Assembly: GCF_945952055.1 (NCBI RefSeq)
Contig: NZ_CAMFHB010000025.1
Coordinates: 26,904-90,903, forward strand
DNA from: an uncultured Alsobacter sp.
GTDB taxonomy: Bacteria; Pseudomonadota; Alphaproteobacteria; Rhizobiales; Beijerinckiaceae
Direction: 5' to 3'
DNA length: 64,000 nucleotides
The position numbers were made by a program, and so were the translations under genes. The notes beneath the pieces are model-generated. The model saw nothing but the letters and a program-made list of their open reading frames with translations. It ran no database searches and had not been told where the DNA came from. Below are positions 27,850 through 35,593 of this stretch, piece after piece. Position 1 is the first letter of the stretch, and every line of letters begins with the position of its first letter.

Positions 27850-28767
27850 TTGGACGAACGCGGTACGGACAGGGGCACTCAAGCTCCGGCGGGCTCGCGC
27901 CGGGCGCAGGCGGGCATCCTGCAATGGATCGAGTATGCCGGTTTCCGCGTCGTCGCCGCGGTGGCATCGGCCCTGCCGCTCGACGTCGCCTCGGCCGTGT
28001 CGGGGCGCATCTGGCGTTTCGTGGCGCCGAAGCTGCGCCGGCACGTCCGTGCGCGGGCCAACATCGCCGCCTCCCTCCCCGAACTGTCGCCGGAACGCCG
28101 TGAGGCCATCCTACTCGACATGTGGGAGAATCTGGGGCGCACCTTCGGCGAGGCCTTTCACCTGCCGGAGCTCGCGGCGGCGCGCGACCGGGTGGCGATC
28201 GACCTGTCGCCCGAGCTCGAGCAGCTGTTCCGCAAGGGCGGCGTGGTGCTGGTCTCGCTCCACCTGGGAAACTGGGAGATCGCGGTCACCTCGCTCGCGC
28301 CCTATGGCCTCGACGCGGCCGGCGTGTACCAGTCGCTCAAGAACCCCATCGTCGACGACTACGTGACGGCCATGCGCGGCCCGCTCTACAAGGCGGGGCT
28401 GTTCAGCAAGGGCCATGACACGGTGTTCAAGCTGATGCGGGTGGTGCGCGCGGGCAAGTCCGTCGCGATCCTGGCCGACCAGCGCGAGCACCGGGGCATC
28501 TCCGTGCCGTTCTTCGGCCGGCCCGCGCCGTCGAACCCGTTCCCCGCGATCCTCGCCCGCAGCCAGAAGGTCCCGCTCGTCGCCGGCTACGTGCTGCGCA
28601 CGCAGGGGGCCAACTTCGTGGTGCGGGGCGAGATCGTCGAGGTGCCGCAGACCGGCGACCGCGAGGCGGACGTGGCGGCCGCCACGGCGAACCTCCACGC
28701 GCTGTTCGAGCGCTGGATCCGGCAGCACCCGGGCCAGTGGATGTGGGGTCACCGGCGCTGGGGCTGA
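27850..28767 (+). CDS. LpxL/HtrB-type lipid A acyltransferase family protein
   Basis: 305 aa inner-membrane lysophospholipid acyltransferase superfamily protein. The family transfers a secondary acyl chain to lipid A. The catalytic HX4E motif is SLHLGNWE, about residue 138. ILADQREHRGISVPFFGRPAPSNPFPAILAR is the conserved substrate-pocket block, and the C-terminus WIRQHPGQWMWGHRRW is typical. The start is TTG 27850 behind GGAGCAGCAGG. It is divergent from the AEC gene. A CoA ester lyase gene follows 90 bp downstream. Confidence 0.92.
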   Translation: MDERGTDRGTQAPAGSRRAQAGILQWIEYAGFRVVAAVASALPLDVASAVSGRIWRFVAPKLRRHVRARANIAASLPELSPERREAILLDMWENLGRTFGEAFHLPELAAARDRVAIDLSPELEQLFRKGGVVLVSLHLGNWEIAVTSLAPYGLDAAGVYQSLKNPIVDDYVTAMRGPLYKAGLFSKGHDTVFKLMRVVRAGKSVAILADQREHRGISVPFFGRPAPSNPFPAILARSQKVPLVAGYVLRTQGANFVVRGEIVEVPQTGDREADVAAATANLHALFERWIRQHPGQWMWGHRRWG

Positions 28768-28857
28768 CCCCGCCGGATGGCCGATTGCGCCGGATGCGGC
28801 GCCGCCCGCATAGTGCAGCGCAGCATGACTGCCGTGCACGAGGATCTGGAGAACCGC

Positions 28858-29898
28858 ATGAAGCTCGCCCGCAACGTGTTCAAGCCGCTCGCCATCGGGG
28901 CGCCCGCGCCCTACCGCGAACTGCCCGTGCGGCTGGAGCGGATGATCCACTTCGTGCCGCCGCACCTGGAGAAGGTGCGCGCCAAGGTGCCGGAACTGGC
29001 CAGGCAGGTCGACGTGGTGCTCGGCAATCTCGAGGACGCCATCCCGGTGGAGGCCAAGGAGGCGGCCCGCGAGGGGTTCATCGCCATGGCCAAGGCGACC
29101 GAGTTCGGCGGAACGGGCCTGTGGACGCGCATCAACGCGCTGAACAGCCCCTGGGTGCTCGACGATCTCACCCGCATCGTGGCCGAAGTGGGCCACAAGC
29201 TCGACGTGGTCATGCTGCCCAAGGTCGAGGGTCCCTGGGACATCCACTACCTCGACCAGTTGCTCGCCCAGCTCGAAGCGCGCTACAAGGTCCAGAAGCC
29301 GATCCTGATCCACGCGATCCTCGAGACCGCCGAAGGCGTGAAGAACGTCGACGCCATCGCCGAGTCGTCGCCGCGCATGCACGGCATGAGCCTGGGCCCG
29401 GCCGATCTCGCGGCGTCGCGGGCCATGAAGACGACCCGCGTCGGCGGTGGGCATCCGGACTACAAGGTGCTCTCGGACCCGCTGGAGGGCCAGCCGCGCG
29501 CCGTGGCGCAGCAGGACCTGTGGCACTACACGATCGCCAAGATGGTGGACGCTTGCGCCGCCAACGGCCTGAAGGCCTTCTACGGCCCGTTCGGAGACTT
29601 CTCCGACCCGCAGGCCTGCGAGGCCCAGTTCCGCAACGCCTTCCTCCTGGGCTGCGCCGGCGCCTGGACCCTGCATCCCTCGCAGATCGGCATCGCCAAG
29701 GCGGTCTTCAGCCCCGATGCCGCCGAGGTGGCCTTCGCCAGGAGGATCCTGGACGCCATGCCCGACGGCAGCGGCGCGGTCATGATCGACGGAAAGATGC
29801 AGGACGACGCCACCTGGAAGCAGGCCAAGGTCATCGTCGACCTTGCCCGGACGGTGGCGGCGCGGGATCCCGATCTCGCGGCGGCCTATGGCCTGTAG
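28858..29898 (+). CDS. CoA ester lyase, HpcH/HpaI-citrate lyase beta family (malyl-CoA lyase-like)
   Basis: 346 aa TIM-barrel lyase that cleaves or forms 3-hydroxyacyl-CoA esters such as malyl-CoA. Supporting segments are [21 protein letters not shown] (acidic metal site), [48 protein letters not shown] with the Mg-binding Glu, [11 protein letters not shown], and [21 protein letters not shown]. The [15 protein letters not shown] block and length match malyl-CoA lyases more than CitE. The first 35 residues ([20 protein letters not shown]) differ from well-studied Mcl1. ATG 28858 has GGAG upstream. No serine-cycle or glyoxylate genes are adjacent, so the physiological substrate is uncertain. 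Confidence 0.88.
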   Translation: MKLARNVFKPLAIGAPAPYRELPVRLERMIHFVPPHLEKVRAKVPELARQVDVVLGNLEDAIPVEAKEAAREGFIAMAKATEFGGTGLWTRINALNSPWVLDDLTRIVAEVGHKLDVVMLPKVEGPWDIHYLDQLLAQLEARYKVQKPILIHAILETAEGVKNVDAIAESSPRMHGMSLGPADLAASRAMKTTRVGGGHPDYKVLSDPLEGQPRAVAQQDLWHYTIAKMVDACAANGLKAFYGPFGDFSDPQACEAQFRNAFLLGCAGAWTLHPSQIGIAKAVFSPDAAEVAFARRILDAMPDGSGAVMIDGKMQDDATWKQAKVIVDLARTVAARDPDLAAAYGL

Positions 29899-29917
29899 GA
29901 GCAACGAGGGCGCCTAA

Positions 29918-29941
29918 GGGATTGAGCGATGCGTCAATCCC
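29918..29941. promoter_or_regulatory. 8-bp inverted repeat between CoA ester lyase and hspQ
   Basis: GGGATTGA at 29918-29925 and its exact complement TCAATCCC at 29934-29941, with an 8-base spacer, end just before a candidate -35 box for hspQ. It could be an operator or a weak hairpin terminator. No T-run follows, so I favour a regulatory site. This is inference. Confidence 0.4.
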
Positions 29942-29945
29942 CGCA

Positions 29946-29974
29946 TTGACTTCACAGCGGGCTCGGACTTAACG
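29946..29974 (+). promoter_or_regulatory. Candidate housekeeping promoter for hspQ
   Basis: TTGACT (-35, 29946-29951), 17-bp spacer, TTAACG (-10, 29969-29974). The predicted start would fall only a few bases before the hspQ ATG at 29984, so the transcript would be almost leaderless although GGAG lies at 29977-29980. The -35 box is good and the -10 is weak. Confidence 0.35.
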
Positions 29975-29983
29975 ATTGGAGCG

Positions 29984-30313
29984 ATGAAGGACCGTCGCGC
30001 CAAATTCTCTCTCGGGCAGGTCGTCAAGCACCGCTTCTACCCGTTCAGGGGCGTGGTGTTCGACGTCGATCCGACGTTTTCGAACACCGACGAGTGGTAC
30101 AACTCCATTCCCGAGGACGTTCGGCCGTCCAAGGACCAGCCCTTCTATCATCTCCTCGCCGAGAACGCGGACACCGAGTACATCGCCTACGTCTCCGAGC
30201 AGAACCTGCTGCCCGACGAGTCCGGCGAGCCGGTGCGCCATCCGCAGGTGAAGGAAATCTTCAAGCGCACTCCCGACGGGGCCTACAAGGCGCGCGGCGA
30301 CCTGCTCAACTGA
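29984..30313 (+). CDS. hspQ: Heat shock protein HspQ (hemimethylated DNA-binding YccV-like)
   Basis: 109 aa small protein of the YccV/HspQ family. Family blocks are FSLGQVVKHRFYPFRGVVFDVDPTFSNTDEWY, RPSKDQPFYHLLAEN and YIAYVSEQNLLPDESGEPVRHP, covering the whole length. In E. coli, HspQ is a heat-inducible Lon specificity factor and substrate. ATG 29984 follows TTGGAGCG. It stands alone, 85 bp after the CoA ester lyase gene, and is followed by a partial family B repeat. Confidence 0.95.
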   Translation: MKDRRAKFSLGQVVKHRFYPFRGVVFDVDPTFSNTDEWYNSIPEDVRPSKDQPFYHLLAENADTEYIAYVSEQNLLPDESGEPVRHPQVKEIFKRTPDGAYKARGDLLN

Positions 30314-30400
30314 GCGGCCGCGGGATCGTCCAATTCGCTCAAATCTCCTCGCCCGGAGAGCTTGTGAAGTGTGGGCCGGTCCGGTCTGCCCCCCTCTCAC

Positions 30401-30440
30401 CGCGTCCTGGCCAAGCCCGGGCAGGACGGCGGAGGGGTGG
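30401..30440. repeat. Family B intergenic repeat, short copy 4
   Basis: CGCGTCCTGGCCAAGCCCGG runs directly into GCAGGACGGCGGAGGGGTGG. Only the outer arms of the repeat are present and the ATCCACGACTTT middle is missing. It lies between hspQ and the ialB-like gene. Confidence 0.7.
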
Positions 30441-30475
30441 TCGGGCACTGCGGAAAGATCTGTCCTTCAAACGAA

Positions 30476-30499
30476 AACGGGCGCCGCGAGGCGCCCGTC
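30476..30499 (-). terminator. Rho-independent terminator of the IalB-family gene
   Basis: On the minus strand a 9-bp stem ACGGGCGCC / GGCGCCCGT with loop TCGC is followed by TTTCGTTTG. It lies 25 bp after the stop codon of the ialB-like gene. Confidence 0.8.
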
Positions 30500-30523
30500 T
30501 TGCATTCGTATCCTGTCGCCCGA

Positions 30524-31297
30524 TCAGGGCTTCGGCGCGGGCGCCGGGGCTGCGCCGGGAGCGGGAGCCGCGCCGGGGGCGCCGCCGCCGGCCTCGAGCT
30601 TCTTGCGCATCTCCTCGGCCTGCTTCTGCATCTGCTCCTGGAGCTGCTTCTGCTGCTGCTCGAGGACGGCCGGGTCGATCGGCGGGCCGTCGAAGGCCTT
30701 GCCGAAGCCGGCGAGCGGCACCTGGAAGGTGACTTCGCGAGCGAACTGGTTCTGCACGCTGATGTTGAGCGCGGTGCCCTTCTTCAGCTGGTTGATCACG
30801 TCGTCCTTCACCTGCCCCTCGGCGAAGCAGCCGTTGGGGAAGCAGATGGCGTAGCGGCCGTTCTCGGCCTTGCCGGAGTCGACGGCGTAGCGCACGCCCG
30901 GCTGCAGCAGCAGGCCCAGCGGCATCAGGTAGCGCACGATGCGCTGCGGATCGCCCTTCACGTCGTAGACGGCGACGGCGAGGACCGGCTGGCCCTGGTC
31001 GGAGACGAAATCGCGGGTCGTGTAGCAGATTTCCTTGCCGTTACCCTGGTCCTTGCCGCAGACCTTCACCCAGTCGGCCTGGGACGGCTCGGGCTTCACG
31101 GCCACGATGGTGGGGCCCTGCTGGGCCGGCGCGGCGGCGGCGGGCGCCTGCGGAGCCGGAGCGGCCGGCTTCGGCGCGGGGGCCGCGGGCCGGGGAGCGG
31201 CAGGGGTGGTCTGGGCGAGCGCCGGAACCGCGGTCACGGCGGCAGCGACGAGAACGGCGAGGCGCAGGCGCGTTGCAAACGGCCGGACAGTCGACAT
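30524..31297 (-). CDS. Invasion-associated locus B (IalB) family protein
   Basis: 257 aa exported protein. The signal peptide (residues 1-29, ending VPALAQ) is followed by a low-complexity Pro/Ala linker to about residue 60. The IalB fold then begins with WVKVCGKDQGNGKEICYTTRDF and continues with YAICFPNGCFAEGQV; the two Cys pairs suggest disulphides in the periplasm. A Gln/Lys/Glu-rich helix (about 203-235, QQQKQLQEQMQKQAEEMRKK) and a Pro/Ala/Gly tail close the protein. IalB of Bartonella is linked to erythrocyte invasion, but the family is common in free-living Rhizobiales, where its role is unknown. It is followed by a clear terminator. Confidence 0.92.
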   Translation of the reverse strand: MSTVRPFATRLRLAVLVAAAVTAVPALAQTTPAAPRPAAPAPKPAAPAPQAPAAAAPAQQGPTIVAVKPEPSQADWVKVCGKDQGNGKEICYTTRDFVSDQGQPVLAVAVYDVKGDPQRIVRYLMPLGLLLQPGVRYAVDSGKAENGRYAICFPNGCFAEGQVKDDVINQLKKGTALNISVQNQFAREVTFQVPLAGFGKAFDGPPIDPAVLEQQQKQLQEQMQKQAEEMRKKLEAGGGAPGAAPAPGAAPAPAPKP

Positions 31298-31576
31298 CGA
31301 ACGGATCCTCTTTTCTACGGGCGAACGGCGAAGTCGCTTCGGTCCCGGTCGGCTGGCGGTGGCCCGCCAGGCCGCTGTGCAGCGGCAGGCAGCGCCGCTG
31401 CATCGACGGGGATTGAGGCGCTTCGATGGCGACGCCGCGTTGCTCTTAGCGGCTCCCCCTCAATGTTTCCAGCATTAAAGGAGATCCCGGACCGCGACCG
31501 CGGCGGCCGGGCCGGCGCCACGCCCGCGCCGCGAGCCCCGTGCTAATCTCCGCCATCCCGTCGAATCGGTTTCCTG

Positions 31577-33376
31577 ATGCGTCCGACCACCGGTCTTCTC
31601 CTTCTCTTCGCCCTGCTGATGGGCCTGGCCTTCCCGGCGGCGGCCCAGCCGCGGCACGGCATCGCCATGCATGGCGAACCGGCCCTGCCGGCCGGCTTCG
31701 ACCACCTGCCCTACGCCGATCCGGCGGCGCGCAAGGGCGGTCGCCTCGTGTTCGGCGTGCAGGGGACATTCGACACGCTCAACACCTTCTCGGTCCGCGG
31801 CATCGCCGCCAGCGGCATCGTGCCGCCGCTGGGCCTAGTGACCCAGGCCCTGATGGCGCGGTCCTACGACGAGCCCTTCAGCCTCTACGGCCTGCTGGCC
31901 GAATCCATCGAGACGCCCGACGACCGGAGCTGGGTGGTGTTCAGGCTGAACCCGAAGGCCCGGTTCTCGGACGGCAAGCCCGTGACCTCGGCCGACGTCC
32001 TGTTCACCTGGGATCTGCTGAAGACCAAGGGCAAGCCCACCTTCCGCAGCTGGTACTCCAAGGTCGCCAAGGCGGAGGCGCCGGACGAGCGCACCGTGCG
32101 CTTCGACCTGACCGGCGCCAACGACCGCGAACTGCCGCTGATCCTCGCCCTGATGCCGATCCTGGCCAAGCACACCACGGACGCCGCGCGGTTCGAGGAG
32201 ACCAACCTCACGCCGCCCGTCGGGTCGGGCCCCTACGTGGTGGCCGAGGTGAAGCCGGGGGAGAGCATCACCTTCCGCCGAAATCCCGACTATTGGGGCC
32301 GCGACCTGGCGATCTCGCGCGGGCTCTACAATCCCGACGAGATCCGCTTCGACTACTACCGCGACGGCAACACCCTGTTCGAGGCGTTCCGGGGCGGGCT
32401 TTACGACGTGCGCACGGAGGACAGCCCGACGCGCTGGACCGGGCAGTACGACTTCCCGCTCGTCCAGCAGGGCAAGGTCGTGCGCGATCCCATCCCCATC
32501 CGCACGCCCAAGGGCATGAACGCCTTCGTGTTCAACACCCGCAAGCCGCTCTTCGCGGACGTGCGGGTGCGCGAGGCGATCGCGGGGCTGTTCGACTTCG
32601 ACTGGGTGAACCGCAATCTCTTCCAGGGGCTCTACGCGCGCACGTCGAGCTTCTTCGAGGGATCCGAGCTCGCCTCGACCGGCGTTCCGGCCTCGGCGCA
32701 CGAGCGCGAGCTGCTGGCGCCGTTTCCCGGCGTGGTCCGGCCCGCGATCCTGGACGGCACCTGGCGACCGGCCGCCTCGGACGGTTCGGGCCGGGACCGC
32801 GAGCAGGCCCGGCACGCGCTCGATCTTCTCGCCCAGGCCGGCTGGCAGCTGGTCGACGGCGAGCTGCGCGACCGCCAGGGACGGCCCTTCGCCTTCGAGT
32901 TCCTGGCCGCGAGCCGGGTGCAGGAGCGTCTCGCGCTGAACTTCAGCCAGGCGCTGTCGCGCATCGGCATCCGCCTCAAGGTGCGCCTCGTCGACGACGT
33001 CCAGTACTGGCGCCGCCTGCAGGCCTTCGACTTCGACATGATCCAGTTCGCCTGGGGCGCCTCGCCCTCCCCCGGCAACGAGCAATACGGCCGCTGGACG
33101 GCCAAGGCGGCCGACCGGCAGGGAAGCTTGAACTACGCTGGCGTGCGAGAACCCGCCGGCGAGGCGGCCATCGACGCCATGCTGGCAGCAAGATCGCGCC
33201 AGGACTTCGTCGACGCGGTCCGCACCCTGGATCGCATATTGCTTTCCGGCTTCTATGTGGTGCCGCTGTTCAACCAGCCTGCGCAATGGATCGCGCGAAA
33301 AACATCGGTGCAAAGGCCGGAAAGAACGGCTCTTTTCGGTTTTCAACCGGAGGTGCTCTGGCGTACGGATCCCTGA
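31577..33376 (+). CDS. ABC transporter substrate-binding protein, family 5, YejA-like
   Basis: 599 aa periplasmic binding protein with a Sec signal peptide (MRPTTGLLLLFALLMGLAFPAAAQ). The mature start HGIAMHGEPALPAGFDHLPYADPAARKGGRL is the YejA-type signature. GSGPYVVAEVKPGESITFRRNPDYWGRDL and RGLYNPDEIRFDYYRDGNTLFEAFRGG follow. YejA is the receptor of the YejABEF uptake system for oligopeptides and microcin C-like compounds. No yejB, yejE or yejF lies in the window, so this is an orphan receptor here. The 279 bp upstream contain no gene I can see and no strong Shine-Dalgarno sequence. Confidence 0.93.
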   Translation: MRPTTGLLLLFALLMGLAFPAAAQPRHGIAMHGEPALPAGFDHLPYADPAARKGGRLVFGVQGTFDTLNTFSVRGIAASGIVPPLGLVTQALMARSYDEPFSLYGLLAESIETPDDRSWVVFRLNPKARFSDGKPVTSADVLFTWDLLKTKGKPTFRSWYSKVAKAEAPDERTVRFDLTGANDRELPLILALMPILAKHTTDAARFEETNLTPPVGSGPYVVAEVKPGESITFRRNPDYWGRDLAISRGLYNPDEIRFDYYRDGNTLFEAFRGGLYDVRTEDSPTRWTGQYDFPLVQQGKVVRDPIPIRTPKGMNAFVFNTRKPLFADVRVREAIAGLFDFDWVNRNLFQGLYARTSSFFEGSELASTGVPASAHERELLAPFPGVVRPAILDGTWRPAASDGSGRDREQARHALDLLAQAGWQLVDGELRDRQGRPFAFEFLAASRVQERLALNFSQALSRIGIRLKVRLVDDVQYWRRLQAFDFDMIQFAWGASPSPGNEQYGRWTAKAADRQGSLNYAGVREPAGEAAIDAMLAARSRQDFVDAVRTLDRILLSGFYVVPLFNQPAQWIARKTSVQRPERTALFGFQPEVLWRTDP

Positions 33377-33420
33377 ATCGGGCATGTAGAGCTGCCGTTA
33401 ACGAACGCGAATCGAACGGG

Positions 33421-34695
33421 GTGGTCTTGGTCGCTGCACAGACCCATGAACGCGACGCCGCCGCGGCCATGCCGTGGGCTGGCGTGACGTTGACGGATCT
33501 GTTCGCCTCGACCACGCAGATGAACCCGCAGGCGATCGCCCTGTCGCAGGCCGCGGGGCCCGCACAGCCCCGCCGGACGCTCACCTACGAGGCGGCGGAC
33601 CGGGCCATCCAGCGCACCATGGACCACCTTCTCGACCTGGGCCTGCGGCCCGGCGAGATCGTGCTGGTGTCGATGGCGTCCACCATGGAAGCGCCGGTGG
33701 CGATCCTGGCGGCGCTGCGGGCAGGCTTCACGCCCTGCCTCGTGCCCGTCACCGTGACGCTCGACGAGGCCGCCTCGGTGGTCTCCGCCGTGCCGGCGCG
33801 CGCCATCGTGACGACCGGCGCCATCGGTCCGCTCCGCCCCGTCGAGGTGCTCCGCGCCGCCGCGGCGAGCAGCGGGGGGCCGCGCTTCGTGCTCGCCTTC
33901 GGCGAACGGCTGCCGGCCGGCGTCATTCCGCTCGACGACGTCCTCATCCGCTCCGCCGACACCGGGTTCGAACCCGTCGACGCCGGCATGCCGCAGCGTC
34001 CGCCGGCCGTTCTCACAGTGGAGCGGCGGGCCGGACGGATCCTGGTGCATCGGCACGAGCAGTCGAACCTCGTCGCGGCCTCGCTGCTCACGGTCCTGCG
34101 CAGCGGCATGGCGTCGGCCGAGCCCGTCCTGTCCACCCTGTCGCTGATGAGCCTCGCGGGGCTGGTCACCGGCCTCGGCCCCTGCCTGCTGACGGCGGGC
34201 ACCCTGGCGCTGGAGCCGCTGTTCACGACCGCGAGCTTCCTGGCCAGCCTGTCGGCCCATCCGCGCCTGCACGTGGTGGTTCCGGGCGCGCTCGAAGGGC
34301 CGCTCGCGGAATCGGGGCTATCGGCCTCGGTGTCGATCGCCTCCGCCCTCCTGCTGCACCGCCAGGGCGTCCGGCTGGACCGGGTGCCCGGTCTGCCCGC
34401 GGCGCGCTTCCCGGTCGTCGACGCCCTGGCCGTCGGCGAGCGGACGCTGCTGGTCGAGGCTCGCGGGGAAGACCGCCGGCCGGCCCTGCGGCTCGGCACG
34501 ATCCGCATTCCCGACGACATCGGTGCCATCGTGGTCGCGGCCCGCCGCCACGAGGACGGACAGCTCGACGTGGGCGGGGTCACCGTGTCGACGCGGCTCG
34601 ACGAAAACCTGCGCAGCGACCCCGAGGCGTTCGTGGGGACGGGCTGCAGCGTGACAGTCGACGAAACTCAGCGCATCCTGTCGGTCAGGAACTGA
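33421..34695 (+). CDS. Degenerate adenylate-forming (AMP-binding-like) protein
   Basis: 424 aa, start GTG 33421, 44 bp after the YejA-like gene. The N-terminal part follows the acyl-CoA synthetase plan: TLTDLFASTTQMNPQAIALS, RRTLTYEAADRAI (A1-like), GLRPGEIVLVSMASTMEAPVAILAALRAGFTPCLVPV. Where the Ser/Thr/Gly-rich ATP loop should be, residues 195-217 read PAVLTVERRAGRILVHRHEQSNL, with no TSGTTGxPK. The protein also ends without the usual C-terminal lid domain with its catalytic Lys. I therefore read it as a homologue that has lost adenylation chemistry. Its role is unknown; a scaffold or regulatory acyl-binding role is only a guess. Confidence 0.7.
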   Translation: MVLVAAQTHERDAAAAMPWAGVTLTDLFASTTQMNPQAIALSQAAGPAQPRRTLTYEAADRAIQRTMDHLLDLGLRPGEIVLVSMASTMEAPVAILAALRAGFTPCLVPVTVTLDEAASVVSAVPARAIVTTGAIGPLRPVEVLRAAAASSGGPRFVLAFGERLPAGVIPLDDVLIRSADTGFEPVDAGMPQRPPAVLTVERRAGRILVHRHEQSNLVAASLLTVLRSGMASAEPVLSTLSLMSLAGLVTGLGPCLLTAGTLALEPLFTTASFLASLSAHPRLHVVVPGALEGPLAESGLSASVSIASALLLHRQGVRLDRVPGLPAARFPVVDALAVGERTLLVEARGEDRRPALRLGTIRIPDDIGAIVVAARRHEDGQLDVGGVTVSTRLDENLRSDPEAFVGTGCSVTVDETQRILSVRN

Positions 34696-34752
34696 CCTGC
34701 GTCCCGGCGTGTTCGGCCGTGGGATCCTTCTTCAGACCCCACGGACCGTGCC

Positions 34753-35427
34753 ATGACAGACACCCCCGCCCAGCCCCTCGTCATCGACGTCATCTCGGAC
34801 GTCGTCTGCCCCTGGTGCTTTCTCGGAAAGAAGAGGCTCGAGAAGGCCTTGGCCATGCATCCCGAGATTCCGGTCGATGTGCGCTGGCGACCGTTCCAGC
34901 TCGACCCGACGATCCCGGAGGGTGGCCTCGACCGCAAGGCCTACATGGAAAAGAAGTTCGGCGCCGACGGTCGGCTGGCCGGCATTCACGAGCGGCTGAG
35001 CCGCTTGGGGGCGGAGGATGGAATCGCCTTCGCGTTCGAGGCCATCGGTCGCTCGCCCAACACGCTCGACGCCCATCGCCTGATCCGCTGGTCCTACGCC
35101 TATGGCGGCCAGAACGATCTCGTGGACGCGCTCTTCCGCGCCTATTTCGAGCAGGGCCGCGACATCGGCGACCGCGCCATCCTGGCCGCGATCGCCGAGG
35201 AGGCCGGCTTCGACCCGAAGGAGGCCCGAGCGTTCCTCGACAGCGGCGAAGCCGGAGACCTCGTGCAGCGCGAGATCGGCATGGCCCAGGAGATCGGCGT
35301 CCAGGGCGTGCCGTTCTTCATCTTCGCGGGCAAGTACGCGGTGTCGGGCGCCGAGGCCGCCGAAACGCTGGCCAAGGCCTTGACCCAGGCCGCCGGCGAT
35401 GCGGGGGATGCCGCAGAAGCCAGCTGA
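34753..35427 (+). CDS. DsbA-family oxidoreductase, FrnE-like
   Basis: 224 aa thioredoxin-fold protein without a signal peptide, so cytoplasmic. The redox motif CPWC is near the N-terminus (SDVVCPWCFLGKKRLEKAL, residues 18-21), and the second half of the fold has GVQGVPFFIFAGKYAVSGAE with the cis-Pro. FrnE-like proteins act as disulphide oxidoreductases/isomerases. It follows the adenylate-forming-like gene by 57 bp on the same strand. A family B repeat separates it from convergent mfd. Confidence 0.92.
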   Translation: MTDTPAQPLVIDVISDVVCPWCFLGKKRLEKALAMHPEIPVDVRWRPFQLDPTIPEGGLDRKAYMEKKFGADGRLAGIHERLSRLGAEDGIAFAFEAIGRSPNTLDAHRLIRWSYAYGGQNDLVDALFRAYFEQGRDIGDRAILAAIAEEAGFDPKEARAFLDSGEAGDLVQREIGMAQEIGVQGVPFFIFAGKYAVSGAEAAETLAKALTQAAGDAGDAAEAS

Positions 35428-35460
35428 GGGACGTCGGTTCCCGCTCGCGCCCGCCTCTAC

Positions 35461-35555
35461 GCCGTCCTGGCCGGGCCTGACCCGGCCATCCACGCCTTTG
35501 CCGGCGCCATGCCGAAGTCGTGGGTGCCCGGGCCGAGCCCGGGCATGACGCGCGG
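35461..35555. repeat. Dispersed intergenic palindromic repeat, family B, copy 5
   Basis: Between frnE-like and mfd (convergent). It starts GCCGTCCTGGCCGGGCCTGA and contains CCATCCACGCCTTTGCCGG. It ends GGCCGAGCCCGGGCATGACG. It retains both outer arms and the inner ATCCACG/AGTCGTGGGT arms. Confidence 0.75.
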
Positions 35556-35593
35556 ACGGGATGGTGCATCGTCCCGTCGCGTTCGGCCAAGCG

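Noticed and set aside
31298..31576. Searched for an RNA gene or riboswitch between ialB-like and yejA-like
   Set aside because: No conserved core or tRNA cloverleaf visible; only GC-rich inverted segments.
31540..33420. Open frame that would fuse the upstream region to the adenylate-forming-like protein
   Set aside because: The first 1.8 kb run out of frame through the YejA-like gene. The adenylate-like homology begins only after GTG 33421.
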